Origin: Erythrobacter sp. JK5
GTDB lineage: Bacteria > Pseudomonadota > Alphaproteobacteria > Sphingomonadales > Sphingomonadaceae
Reading direction: 5' to 3'
Assembly (NCBI RefSeq): GCF_018205975.1
Contig: NZ_CP073577.1
Location: forward strand, 2,604,001-2,668,000
Length of the DNA: 64,000 bases
Numbering within the stretch: the stretch's first letter is position 1; each line of letters opens with the position of its first letter. Under the pieces are notes generated by a model that saw only the letters and a list, made by a program, of their open reading frames with translations, had not been told where the DNA came from and did not search any database. A program made the position numbers and the translations under genes. Shown one piece after another: positions 1 to 8,333 of this stretch.

Positions 1-488
1 CGGTGCAGCATCGGCCCGTGTTCTACGTCTCATCGAGCCCCTGGAACCTGTTTTCGTATCTGGTCGCGTTCAAGCGCCAGCGCGACCTGCCGATCGGCCC
101 GGTCATGCTGCGCGATTGGGGCTTCAATCGCGCGACCTTGGGGTCGGAAGGCCACGGGTCGCACAAGCGCGAGGCGATCGACCGGATCATCGACCAATAT
201 CCCGATCTGCGCTTCGTGCTGGTGGGCGACGACACGCAGAAGGACCTGATCGCTTTCGGCGGCGTCGTGGCCGACCTTCCCGGCAGGGTCGCGGCGGTGT
301 TCATCCGGGAAATTTCGCTCGCAGCGGCAAGCGAGGCGGAACTGGCAGCGCGATCGTCGATCGAGCAGGCCGGCGTGCCGTTCTGGATGGGAAGCGACTA
401 TTCGGACGCGCATGACTTGCTTGCGCAGATCGGTTTGGCAGAGGATCCCGCCGTCGAGGATATCATCCGCGCAGGCGAGGTGTCGTGA
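1..488 (+). CDS. App1-family phosphatase, C-terminal part (5' end outside window)
   Basis: Partial gene; the reading frame is open from the window edge, so the true start lies upstream and about 161 residues are visible. The fragment shows features of the App1 (DUF2183) phosphatidate phosphatase-like catalytic domain: FYVSSSPWNL near the start, a SHKREAID segment, and VGDDTQKD with paired aspartates, as in HAD-type phosphatases. Family knowledge suggests hydrolysis of a phosphate monoester, probably lipid-linked; the substrate in bacteria is unknown. Its TGA overlaps the GTG of the next hydrolase gene, so the two are probably co-transcribed. Recognition rests on motif memory alone. Confidence 0.75.
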   Translation, partial: VQHRPVFYVSSSPWNLFSYLVAFKRQRDLPIGPVMLRDWGFNRATLGSEGHGSHKREAIDRIIDQYPDLRFVLVGDDTQKDLIAFGGVVADLPGRVAAVFIREISLAAASEAELAARSSIEQAGVPFWMGSDYSDAHDLLAQIGLAEDPAVEDIIRAGEVS

Positions 489-1465
489 GCGGACCGGCCG
501 AACCGGAGCGCAGGCGGAAAGGAAAGCGGATGGTGTGGTGGACCTTCGGTATCATCGTGCTGCTCATCGCCGGCGGCGGCGCCGCGTTGCAGTTTGCCAT
601 CGCGCGCAACGGCCCGGCGGTGCTTTCCACGGTCGATCGGCTGGCGGGCGGCGATGCGGGTGGGAGGATGCAGGCCGCCATCTCGATCGGAGACCATCCG
701 GCGCAAAAACTGATCGTGTGGGGCCCGCAATCGCGCGATCCGTCTGGCGCCCCGCTCCCGGTGCTGCTGTTTGTCCATGGCGGCAGCTGGAACTCGGGCG
801 ATCCGGCCGATTATGGATTTTTCGCGCGTGCCTTTGTGCCAAAAGGGTTCGTGGTGGTGCTCGCGGGCTATCGCAAGCACCCCGACGCGGTCTATCCGGC
901 GATGCTCGAAGACACGGCGGTTGCCGTCGCCTGGACCCGCGCGGAAATCGCCGGCTATGGCGGCGATCCCGACCGTATCACTCTGGTCGGCCATTCGGCC
1001 GGGGCATACAACGTGGTGCAGGTTGCGCTCGAGCGGCAATGGCTCGGGCGGCGCGGCCTTGCGGCAGACGATCTGGCAGGCGTGGTGGGGCTCGCGGGTC
1101 CGTACGATTTCTACCCGTTCGACAGCGACAGCGCGATCGCATCGTTCGGGGACGCGGACGACCCCGCAGCGACCCAGCCGGTCAATCACGTGCGCGCCGA
1201 TGCGCCGCCACTGCTGCTGATCCACGGCGAGAAGGACACGCTGGTCAAACCGCGCAACACCCGCGAGCTGGCGAAGCGGATCGCGGCAGCGGGCGGCAGG
1301 GTGACCACCAGGTTCTACCCGGCGATGAACCACAACGACCCGCTGGTTTCGCTCGCTGCACCGTGGCGTTCGCGCCGCGACGTCGACGATCTGATCGCCG
1401 AATTCGCCCTCTCGGCGACCAGACGGGACGAAACTTCAGTTCCGGTTCAGGCCGAAACACGTTAG
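485..1465 (+). CDS. membrane-anchored alpha/beta hydrolase (esterase/carboxylesterase-like)
   Basis: 326-residue protein with a basic N-terminus and one hydrophobic segment at about residues 17-40, suggesting an inner-membrane anchor with the enzyme outside the cytoplasm. The alpha/beta hydrolase fold is shown by the oxyanion-hole HGGSW near residue 98, the nucleophile elbow GHSAG with Ser171, a late Asp in HGEKD and a His in NHNDP. The arrangement matches carboxylesterase or kynurenine-formamidase-like hydrolases; substrate unknown. The GTG start at 485 overlaps the preceding stop (GTGA). An in-frame ATG at 530, just before the hydrophobic segment and preceded by GGAAAG, is a credible alternative. 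Confidence 0.85.
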   Translation: MSGPAEPERRRKGKRMVWWTFGIIVLLIAGGGAALQFAIARNGPAVLSTVDRLAGGDAGGRMQAAISIGDHPAQKLIVWGPQSRDPSGAPLPVLLFVHGGSWNSGDPADYGFFARAFVPKGFVVVLAGYRKHPDAVYPAMLEDTAVAVAWTRAEIAGYGGDPDRITLVGHSAGAYNVVQVALERQWLGRRGLAADDLAGVVGLAGPYDFYPFDSDSAIASFGDADDPAATQPVNHVRADAPPLLLIHGEKDTLVKPRNTRELAKRIAAAGGRVTTRFYPAMNHNDPLVSLAAPWRSRRDVDDLIAEFALSATRRDETSVPVQAETR

Positions 1466-1469
1466 GCCG

Positions 1470-2843
1470 ATGGCGATGCGCCGCTTCCCAGCCCTTTTCG
1501 CGTATGCGTTCGCCCTCGTCGCGACCTGCCTGTGGGCGGTCCAGCCGGTGGCGGCGCAGTCGATCCTGCGCGATGCAGAAACCGAAGCGCTGCTGCGCGA
1601 CATGGCCGCGCCGCTGGTCGAGGCCTCCGAGCTCGAGCCCGAGAATGTCGAAATCGTCCTGATCAACGACACCTCGATCAACGCCTTCGTTGCGGGCGGG
1701 CAGGTCGTCTACGTTCACGCCGGCCTGATCAACGCGGCCGAAACCGCCAACGAAGTGCAGGGCGTGATCGCCCACGAACTGGGCCACATCACCGCCGGCC
1801 ATGTGGTGCGTTTCGACGAACGGGTGCGCAGCGCACAGGGCATCACGATCCTGTCGCTGCTGCTGGGCGTCGGCGCGGCGCTGGCCGGGGCGGGCGACGC
1901 GGCAATCGGCGCGATGATGGCCGGTCAGCAGGCTGCACTCGGCAGCTTCCTCGCCTTCAATCGCAACCAGGAGGCCGCGACCGATCTTGCCGGGGTACGC
2001 TATCTGTCGGGCGCGGGCATCTCCGGGCGCGGCATGATTTCGTTTTTCGAGAAGCTGCGCAATTTCGAAATTCGCCGCGGCTACAGCCAGGCCGACGAAG
2101 CCGCCTACGGCCGCACCCACCCGCTGTCGGGCGATCGCATCGCCACGCTGCGCGAAGTGCTGGAGAAAGACGCGGCGTGGGCAACGCCGGAAGATCCGGA
2201 GCTGCAAGCCCGGTTCGAGCGGGTGCAGGCCAAGCTCTACGGCTATCTCGCCGAGCCCCAGCGCACGCTTAATCTTTATCCCGAAAGCGACACCAGCGAT
2301 GCCGCGCGCTACGCCCGCGCCTACGCCTATCACAAGGATGCGCGGACGGACCGGGCGATAGCCGAAACCGATGCGCTGCTCGCGACCGCTCCCGACAACC
2401 CGTATTACCTCGAGCTCAAGGGCCAGGTGCTGCTCGAATCCGGGCGACCCGGAGAAGCGCTCGATCCGCTGCGGCGCGCCACGGAGCTGTCGCTGAGCGA
2501 GCCCCTGATCGCGTCGATGTTCGGTCACGCGCTGATCGCCACCGAGGATCAGGACAATTACGCCGAAGCGGAGCAAGTGCTGCGCGCGGCGGTGGCGCGC
2601 GATCGCTTCAATCCCTTCGCCTGGTACCAGCTCGGCGTGGTCTATGCCGCGCGCGGCGACATCCCCCGCGCGCGTCTTGCCAGCGCCGAACAGCAGGTGA
2701 TGGCGCAACGCTATCCCGAAGCGCTCCGCAACGCGCAGGCGGCCGAAGCCGGTCTGCCGGTGGGGTCGCCCGACTGGATCAGGGCGCAGGATGTCGCGCT
2801 GCAGGCCCGCTCCGAACTGGAACGGCTGCGCGACCGGCGCTAG
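1470..2843 (+). CDS. M48 family metalloprotease with TPR region (BepA-like)
   Basis: 457 residues. A signal peptide (about residues 1-30, ending PVAAQ) sends it to the periplasm. Residues 102-106 are HELGH, the M48 zinc site, and the third ligand is probably in the downstream NQEAATD segment. The C-terminal half is helical and TPR-like (repeats such as LLATAPDNPYYLELKGQVLL). This plan matches BepA/YfgC-type proteases, which cooperate with the BAM machinery and remove stalled outer-membrane proteins. It starts 4 nt after the hydrolase gene and is followed by a DsbA-like gene, consistent with envelope protein quality control. Family assignment is firm; the BepA role is inferred. Confidence 0.9.
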   Translation: MAMRRFPALFAYAFALVATCLWAVQPVAAQSILRDAETEALLRDMAAPLVEASELEPENVEIVLINDTSINAFVAGGQVVYVHAGLINAAETANEVQGVIAHELGHITAGHVVRFDERVRSAQGITILSLLLGVGAALAGAGDAAIGAMMAGQQAALGSFLAFNRNQEAATDLAGVRYLSGAGISGRGMISFFEKLRNFEIRRGYSQADEAAYGRTHPLSGDRIATLREVLEKDAAWATPEDPELQARFERVQAKLYGYLAEPQRTLNLYPESDTSDAARYARAYAYHKDARTDRAIAETDALLATAPDNPYYLELKGQVLLESGRPGEALDPLRRATELSLSEPLIASMFGHALIATEDQDNYAEAEQVLRAAVARDRFNPFAWYQLGVVYAARGDIPRARLASAEQQVMAQRYPEALRNAQAAEAGLPVGSPDWIRAQDVALQARSELERLRDRR

Positions 2844-2873
2844 GGTCGCCTCCTGCGCAACCGGATCGGCTTT

Positions 2874-3587
2874 ATGAAATCGACACTTCCCACCACCTTC
2901 GCGACCGCACTGATGGCGCTCGTATTCGGCTTTCTCGGCGCGGCGCTGTGGTCGTATAGCGGACTTGCGGACAACCGCACGCGCACCTTCCTGCTCGACA
3001 ATCCCGACATGCTGCCGCAGATGGCGCAGGCCTATCAGCAGCAGGAAGCGGGCAAGCGGCTCGCTTCGATCGGGAACGACGTTTACGCTCCGTTCGAAGG
3101 CGTCATTCTCGGCAATCCGCAAGGCGGCACTGTGCTGGTCGAGTTCACCGACTACAACTGCCCCTATTGCGAAGCGAGCCTCGCCGATGTCGACCGGCTG
3201 GTGGCGGACAACCCTGATCTCAAGGTCGTCGTGCGCGAATGGCCGATCTTCGAGGGCAGCGATGTCGCCGCCCGGATGGCGCTCGCAGCCGGAATGCAGG
3301 GCAAATACGAGGCGTTCCACGCCGCGATGTTCGAAAACGGCCCGGTCACGCCCGAATCGGTCGAACGGGCGGCGCGCGCCGCAGGGCTCGATCTCGATCG
3401 GGCACGGACCGACGCCGCCTCCGATGCGGTGACGGTCGAACTCGCGCGCAACGCGACGCTCGCCCAGTCGCTCGGCTTCGGAGGAACGCCGGCCTGGGTC
3501 ACCAGCGACGCCGCATTCGAAGGCGCGGTCGGCTTCGAAGGGCTGAAATCGGCGCTCGAAGGGTCCGGTCCGCAAACGGGCGGCTGA
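2874..3587 (+). CDS. DsbA family thiol:disulfide oxidoreductase
   Basis: 237 residues with an N-terminal hydrophobic segment (about 7-28) acting as signal or anchor, then a thioredoxin-like domain. The active site CPYC lies at residues 96-99 after VEFTDYN, and a cis-Pro-type segment GGTPAWV occurs near residue 203. It resembles the Com1/ScsC/DsbA-like group (Pfam DSBA or Thioredoxin_4) that handles disulfides in the periplasm. Its stop overlaps the start of the next M48 gene by one base (TGATG), and another M48 protease gene lies directly upstream, so the three probably form one envelope-maintenance operon. Confidence 0.9.
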   Translation: MKSTLPTTFATALMALVFGFLGAALWSYSGLADNRTRTFLLDNPDMLPQMAQAYQQQEAGKRLASIGNDVYAPFEGVILGNPQGGTVLVEFTDYNCPYCEASLADVDRLVADNPDLKVVVREWPIFEGSDVAARMALAAGMQGKYEAFHAAMFENGPVTPESVERAARAAGLDLDRARTDAASDAVTVELARNATLAQSLGFGGTPAWVTSDAAFEGAVGFEGLKSALEGSGPQTGG

Positions 3588-4594
3588 TGCGCCGCGTCGC
3601 GTTCTTTGTCGCAGCAATCGCGGCGCTGCCCGCCAGCGCCGCCAGCGCCGCACCCGATCCTGCCGCTATCGACCTCGCGACCGAGCGCACCGCGATCGGC
3701 CATTTCCAGGCGCTCGACCAGAAACTGCAGGATGTCGGGTGGAAACTGGTGCGCGGCAACGCGCCGTTTTGCCAGCGTCAGATCCGCTCGATCGGGCTGC
3801 AATTGCAGGACCTCGCGAGCTACGGTGCGCCCGACATCGCGCGCTTGGCGCTCGGCCTTTCGGGCGATTTCGCGGTCCAGACCGCTGCGCGCGGATCGCC
3901 GGCTGCGCTGTCCGGCGAATTCACTCCCAACCGTGAGATCACCCGGCTTGGCGATCGGGACCCCAACCTGTGGGAAGCGGGCGAGCGCCGCCATTGGCAA
4001 CGCCTGACCCGGGCGCACGACTGGATCGATTCCGCGCTCGCCGACGGGCGGAGCCTTGCGTTCGGTTTTGCCGATGGCGGGGAAGCGGCTCCCGAGCCGG
4101 TCGTCATATGTGCGACCCGCTTCGAACTGGCAGGCGAAGGCAAGCGCGCCGTCGCGACCGGAGACCGGGTGGTGATCGGGATGAATTTTGCCGGCTTTTC
4201 CTACGCCGAAGAAATCTTCGCCGGAGCGGTTGCGCACGAACTGGCGCATAATCTGCTGGGTCATCGCGCGTGGCTTTCAGAACACGGGCGCAAGCGCCGC
4301 AACGTGCGCCGCGCAGAGCGCGAGGCCGATCGGCTGATGCCATGGCTGATGGCCAATGCTGGATACGATCCGGCAGCCGCCTACCGCTTCATGACGACCT
4401 GGGGGCCGCGCCACGATGGCGGGCTGTTCCGGGCGCGCACGCACGACGGGTGGGACGAACGCGCCGAATTCATCGCGGCCGAACTGCCGGCGATCGCGGC
4501 ACTGATGGAGCGCGAGGGAAAAGCCGACTGGTCGCGCCATTTCACCCGCGATATCGACCCGAATTCCGACGAAAGGATCGCGAGCGGCGATTAG
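3587..4594 (+). CDS. M48-like periplasmic metallopeptidase
   Basis: 335 residues with an alanine-rich signal peptide (1-22). A zinc motif HELAHN at 217-222 and a downstream EREAD segment near residue 250 are typical of M48/Oma1-like peptidases; two Cys (about 62 and 175) could form a disulfide. The start at ATG 3587 was chosen because it overlaps the dsbA-like stop (TGATG) and begins a signal sequence; the frame is open further upstream but overlaps the previous gene. It shares little beyond the zinc motif with the M48 protein at 1470, so it is not a recent duplicate. Confidence 0.85.
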   Translation: MRRVAFFVAAIAALPASAASAAPDPAAIDLATERTAIGHFQALDQKLQDVGWKLVRGNAPFCQRQIRSIGLQLQDLASYGAPDIARLALGLSGDFAVQTAARGSPAALSGEFTPNREITRLGDRDPNLWEAGERRHWQRLTRAHDWIDSALADGRSLAFGFADGGEAAPEPVVICATRFELAGEGKRAVATGDRVVIGMNFAGFSYAEEIFAGAVAHELAHNLLGHRAWLSEHGRKRRNVRRAEREADRLMPWLMANAGYDPAAAYRFMTTWGPRHDGGLFRARTHDGWDERAEFIAAELPAIAALMEREGKADWSRHFTRDIDPNSDERIASGD

Positions 4595-4692
4595 GCGAGG
4601 CTTGCGCGGGCGCGACGGGAAGTGTCCGGCGAGCGCCCATTCCGCGCGAAAGCCCCTGCTAACCTGCGAAAAATGGTCTACATAGTCCGACG

Positions 4693-5955
4693 ATGGCGAT
4701 GATCCGGATCCAGCCTGCGCCGTTCTTTGCGAGCAAGAACCGGGCGTTTTGGAACCTGCAGCTGGCTGGCTGGGGAGGGGCGTTCCTGCTGCGCGCGCTT
4801 TCTGCGCTGGCCAACGGATTGCCGCTCGATCTGCTGGCGGTGATCCTCGTCAACACGCTCACCGGGTTTTCGATCACCCTGGTCCTGTCGGTAATCTATC
4901 GCCAGCTGATCAATCGCAAGCCGATCGTCACCTGGGGCGGCACCGCGCTGGTGCTGCTGGCCGCGGTCATCTTTCACGCCACGATCGATGCGTGGGTGCA
5001 GGGCATCTATTACGGCGGCAGCCGCGAGACGACCTTTGCCCAGCGCTTCATCGGCATCACCTACATCCCGCTCACGCTGCTCGGTGCGTGGAGCGCGCTG
5101 TATTTCGCGATCAACTACTTCCTGACGGTCGAACAGCAGGCCGACCGGCTGCAACGGCTCGAAGCGCAGACGACTGCGGCGCAGCTCGCGATGCTGCGCT
5201 ATCAGCTCAATCCGCACTTCCTGTTCAACACGCTGAATTCGATCAGCACGCTCGTGCTGCTCAAGCAGACCGGTCAGGCCAACGCGATGCTGACCCGCCT
5301 TTCGGGCTTCCTGCGCCACACGCTCATCGCCGAGCCGGGCAGCCAGGTGACGCTCGCGCAGGAGGTCGAGACGCTGCAGCTGTATCTCGAGATCGAGCGC
5401 ATGCGGTTCGAAGATCGGTTGCGCACGCACTTCGAGCTCGAAGAAGCCGCCTTGGAAGCCTGCCTCCCGTCGATGCTGCTGCAACCGCTGGTCGAAAACG
5501 CGATCAAGTATGCCGTCAGCCCACAGGAAGAAGGCGCGCGAATCTCCGTCACCGCGCGGGTCGTCGGCGAACGGCTGCGGGTCACGGTCGAGGATACCGG
5601 GCCGGGAGTCGACGGGCCGATCCACGAAAACCTGTTCGACAACGCCTCGACCACCCAGGGTCAGCCGGTGTCGACCGGCGTCGGGCTCGCCAACATCCGC
5701 AACCGGTTGATGCAGGCCTACGGCGAGGACCAGGTGTTCGAAACCCGCTCCGAACCGGGCGGCGGCTTCACCGTGCTGATCGAAATTCCTTACGAACGGG
5801 CGAGCGAAAGCGCGAGCGAGCCCGAACCCGGTCGCGAAGCGGCGGCACCCCCCGCTGCAGCCGCTTCCGACAATGCCGAACGGGCCGATCCGGCCGGGGC
5901 ATCGGCGACCGTCATCCCCCTGAACCCCCCGCGCACAATGGGATCATCTGCATGA
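4693..5955 (+). CDS. LytS/YehU-type sensor histidine kinase
   Basis: 420 residues. The N-terminal region (about 23-145) has four hydrophobic segments and no large extracytoplasmic domain. A His_kinase (LytS/YehU) domain follows: QLNPHFLFNTLN with phospho-acceptor His175, N-box LVENAIKYAV near 260, DTGPG near 303 and GVGLANIRNRL near 330. The last 60 residues are Ala/Pro/Glu-rich, low complexity and probably disordered. Its TGA overlaps the ATG of the LytTR regulator gene (ATGA), making a two-gene operon. The signal sensed is unknown. A paralogous pair lies at 45395-47378. Confidence 0.93.
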   Translation: MAMIRIQPAPFFASKNRAFWNLQLAGWGGAFLLRALSALANGLPLDLLAVILVNTLTGFSITLVLSVIYRQLINRKPIVTWGGTALVLLAAVIFHATIDAWVQGIYYGGSRETTFAQRFIGITYIPLTLLGAWSALYFAINYFLTVEQQADRLQRLEAQTTAAQLAMLRYQLNPHFLFNTLNSISTLVLLKQTGQANAMLTRLSGFLRHTLIAEPGSQVTLAQEVETLQLYLEIERMRFEDRLRTHFELEEAALEACLPSMLLQPLVENAIKYAVSPQEEGARISVTARVVGERLRVTVEDTGPGVDGPIHENLFDNASTTQGQPVSTGVGLANIRNRLMQAYGEDQVFETRSEPGGGFTVLIEIPYERASESASEPEPGREAAAPPAAAASDNAERADPAGASATVIPLNPPRTMGSSA

Positions 5956-6749
5956 CTATCCGTACTATCCTCGTCGATGACGAGAAACTCGCCATCCAGG
6001 GCCTCCAGGTCCGGCTCGAACCGTTCGAGGATATCGAGGTGATCGATACCTGCGCCAACGGGCGCGAAGCGATCCGCAAGATCAAGACCGAGAAGCCCGA
6101 TCTCGTCTTTCTCGACATCCAGATGCCGGGATTCGACGGATTCTCGGTCGTGAAGGGCGTGATGGAAATCGATCCGCCGCTGTTCGTGTTCGTCACCGCC
6201 TACGAGGAGCACGCGATCCGCGCGTTCGAGGCGAATGCGGTCAATTACCTGATGAAGCCGGTCGACGAGGACAAGCTAGCCGACACGATCGAACGCGTGC
6301 GCCAGCGCATCGCCGAGAAGAAATCGACCGAGGATGCGGAGCAATTGCTCGACGTGCTGGCCGAGGTCGCGCCCGATCGCGCGGCGCAGTTCAACGATGC
6401 CAGCGGCGAAAGCACCGAGCGCTTCGAGAAGCTCATCAACGTCAAGGACCGCGGGCAGATTTTCCGCGTCGAGGTCGATTCGATCGAGCATATCGACGCG
6501 GCGGGCGACTACATGATCATCTCGACCGGCGACAATTCGCTGGTTCTGCGCGAGACGATGAAGGATCTCGAACGCCGTCTCGATCCACGCAAGTTCCAGC
6601 GTGTACACCGCTCGACCATCGTCAATCTCGACCAGGTCCGGCAGGTCAAGCCGCACACGAACGGCGAATGCTTCCTGGTGCTGGACAGCGGCGCCGAGGT
6701 GAAGGTTTCAAGGTCGTACAGAGATGTGGTGGCGCGGTTCGTGCATTGA
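5952..6749 (+). CDS. LytTR-family response regulator
   Basis: 265 residues. The receiver domain (1-120) has acidic residues DDE at 9-11, phospho-acceptor Asp55 in FLDIQMPG, Thr in FVTAYEEHA and the Lys of YLMKPVD. A LytTR DNA-binding domain follows (about 160-265), with the characteristic HRSTIVNLDQV. It should be phosphorylated by the histidine kinase encoded immediately upstream and bind direct repeats in target promoters. Targets are not evident here. It is homologous to the regulator at 45395. Confidence 0.94.
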   Translation: MTIRTILVDDEKLAIQGLQVRLEPFEDIEVIDTCANGREAIRKIKTEKPDLVFLDIQMPGFDGFSVVKGVMEIDPPLFVFVTAYEEHAIRAFEANAVNYLMKPVDEDKLADTIERVRQRIAEKKSTEDAEQLLDVLAEVAPDRAAQFNDASGESTERFEKLINVKDRGQIFRVEVDSIEHIDAAGDYMIISTGDNSLVLRETMKDLERRLDPRKFQRVHRSTIVNLDQVRQVKPHTNGECFLVLDSGAEVKVSRSYRDVVARFVH

Positions 6750-6786
6750 TTTTCGCTCGCGGCGAGTGCGCGTTGCGCACCGCCTC

Positions 6787-6926
6787 CGCGGGGGCGGCCT
6801 GACCGGCCGACGCGCGGTCGCGCTCTGACTGCCGTGGCCAGAAACCAATCGGCTGCGAAGCAGTCGCAAGGCCGACCGGCCGCCCCCTTCGGCTAGCTGG
6901 CAAGCCAGCCGCTCAGGATAAACTAC
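6787..6926 (+). repeat. long-range inverted repeat in the lytTR-nadC gap
   Basis: GGGGGCGGCC near 6793-6802 is the exact reverse complement of GGCCGCCCCC near 6879-6888, and flanking CCGGCC/GGCCG stretches add partial pairing. The arms are separated by about 75 nt. A smaller hairpin (GGCT..GGC-AA-GCC..AGCC) follows near 6890-6912. The 265-bp gap thus has strong folding potential on both strands. No T-tract follows, so an intrinsic terminator is not supported. Function unknown. Confidence 0.4.
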
Positions 6927-6993
6927 GCGATGCGACCTTCAGGTCGCGTGAGCGAGGATATCGCGAGCGCGGATGCGCTTGCGGAAAACAAAC
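6927..6993 (+). repeat. structured two-hairpin intergenic repeat, copy 1
   Basis: In order: hairpin GCGACC-TTCA-GGTCGC (6932-6947), a conserved linker GTGAGCGAGGATATCGCG ending at 6965, hairpin AGCGC-GGAT-GCGCT (6966-6979), then TGCGGAAAACAAAC (6980-6993). A second copy lies on the minus strand at 38219-38284. The linker and the tail are identical or nearly so in both, while both hairpin stems differ in sequence but keep pairing. It sits 21 nt upstream of the nadC ATG. Function unknown: it could be a REP-like element, a cis-regulatory RNA or a mobile cassette. Confidence 0.55.
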
Positions 6994-7014
6994 GACTCCG
7001 TCAAACCGCGCTAC

Positions 7015-7890
7015 ATGACCACTTTCACCCTTCCCGGTTTCGATCTCGACGCTTTCGTCCAAGCAACTCTGGACGAGGATCTTGGGACAGGGCTCGAAGG
7101 TGGCGGAAAAGACGTCACCAGCGAAAGCGTGATCCCCGCCGATGCGCGGTTTTCCGGGGTGATGGACAGCCGCGATGCGATCGTGGTCGCGGGGCTGCCG
7201 CTGGCCGAGGCGTTCTTCAGGGCACTCGATCCCGACGTGCGGATCGAAACCCTGGTGCACGACGGCGACAAGGTGAGTGCGGGCACCGACCTGATGCGAC
7301 TCACCGGCAATGCCCGCGCCATGCTGACGGCTGAGCGGAGCGCGCTCAACATCGTGCAGCATCTGTCCGGCATCGCCACCATGGCGAACGCATACGTTAT
7401 CGCCATGCGCGGGCCGGGCGGCAATCCCTCCTGCACCTTGCTCGATACCCGCAAGACCCTGCCCGGCCTGCGCTTCCTCGAGAAATATGCGACGCGGCAG
7501 GGCGGCGCGCAGAACCATCGCATGGGCCTGTGGGATGCGGCGATGATCAAGGACAACCACGTCGCAGTCGCAGGCAGTGTCGGCGAAGCCGTGCGCCGCG
7601 CGCGCGATGCGGGCGTGAAGCACATCATCTGCGAGGTCGACCGGCTCGACCAGATCGAACCGGCTCTGGAGGCGGGGGCGCACCACCTGTTGCTCGACAA
7701 CATGTCCCCCGAAATGCTCAGGCAGGCAGTCGGGATGGTTGCGGGCCGCGTGCCGACGGAGGCCAGCGGCGGGGTCAATCTCGACACCATCGCGGCGAAA
7801 GCGGCGAGCGGGGTTGATTACGTCTCCGTGGGCCGGCTTACGCAAAGCGCTCCGGCAGCCGACATCGGCCTCGATTTCACCCCGCTGTGA
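7015..7890 (+). CDS. nadC: nicotinate-nucleotide pyrophosphorylase (carboxylating), quinolinate phosphoribosyltransferase
   Basis: 291 residues, the normal NadC length. It converts quinolinate and PRPP to nicotinate mononucleotide in de novo NAD synthesis. Visible signatures are LNIVQHLSGIAT, the DTRKTLPGLR segment with PRPP/quinolinate-binding Arg and Lys, MIKDNH, and the C-terminal glycine-rich EASGGVNLDTI. ATG 7015 was preferred because the protein then begins directly with the family N-terminus; a start at 6973 would fall inside the repeat element. No clear Shine-Dalgarno is seen. nadA and nadB are not adjacent. The next gene overlaps it (GTGA). Confidence 0.96.
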   Translation: MTTFTLPGFDLDAFVQATLDEDLGTGLEGGGKDVTSESVIPADARFSGVMDSRDAIVVAGLPLAEAFFRALDPDVRIETLVHDGDKVSAGTDLMRLTGNARAMLTAERSALNIVQHLSGIATMANAYVIAMRGPGGNPSCTLLDTRKTLPGLRFLEKYATRQGGAQNHRMGLWDAAMIKDNHVAVAGSVGEAVRRARDAGVKHIICEVDRLDQIEPALEAGAHHLLLDNMSPEMLRQAVGMVAGRVPTEASGGVNLDTIAAKAASGVDYVSVGRLTQSAPAADIGLDFTPL

Positions 7891-8333
7891 GGATTGCGAA
7901 GGGACCGCGCCCGCTTTCGGTGCGACTGTTCGCGCTCGCCTTTCTCATCGCCGCGCTAGCCGCATTCGCGGAGAACATCAGCGATCTCGAGCTTGCGCAG
8001 TTCAACTGGACGGTCCGCGCGCCGTGGTTCGCGTGGGATCGCGACTGGACGATCATCGCAAGCAGCGCCGAACTGTCGATCGCGATGATCCCCGTGTGCT
8101 GGATTTACGTGCTCGGCAGCGGCACCGCACGCTGGGTGGTGCTCGCCTTCGGACTGGTCAAGCTGCTGAGCTTCCAGCCCTTGCTCGAAGTGTGGCTGAT
8201 CGCCGGCCCGATCAATCCGCTGTGGGTGATCGAACCGGGGCTGATCCTGTTTGCGCTCGCCATGCTGTTCACGCCCGCCACCCGGAGCTGGCTGGACAGG
8301 CGCGACGAACCGGATGAAACGGTGTTCGAATGA
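7887..8333 (+). CDS. small integral membrane protein, hypothetical
   Basis: 148 residues with about four hydrophobic segments (near 11-30, 55-75, 82-100 and 110-128) and short charged loops rich in Trp. No family was recognised. It starts with GTG overlapping the nadC stop (GTGA), and its own stop overlaps the ATG of the RNase T2 gene (ATGA), so it is the middle gene of a tight operon. Its function cannot be read from the sequence. Confidence 0.75.
   Translation: MRIAKGPRPLSVRLFALAFLIAALAAFAENISDLELAQFNWTVRAPWFAWDRDWTIIASSAELSIAMIPVCWIYVLGSGTARWVVLAFGLVKLLSFQPLLEVWLIAGPINPLWVIEPGLILFALAMLFTPATRSWLDRRDEPDETVFE

Noticed and set aside
1245..3653. Very long minus-strand open frame of 802 codons
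   Set aside because: It is the antisense shadow of the M48 and DsbA-like genes in GC-rich DNA; no family matches.
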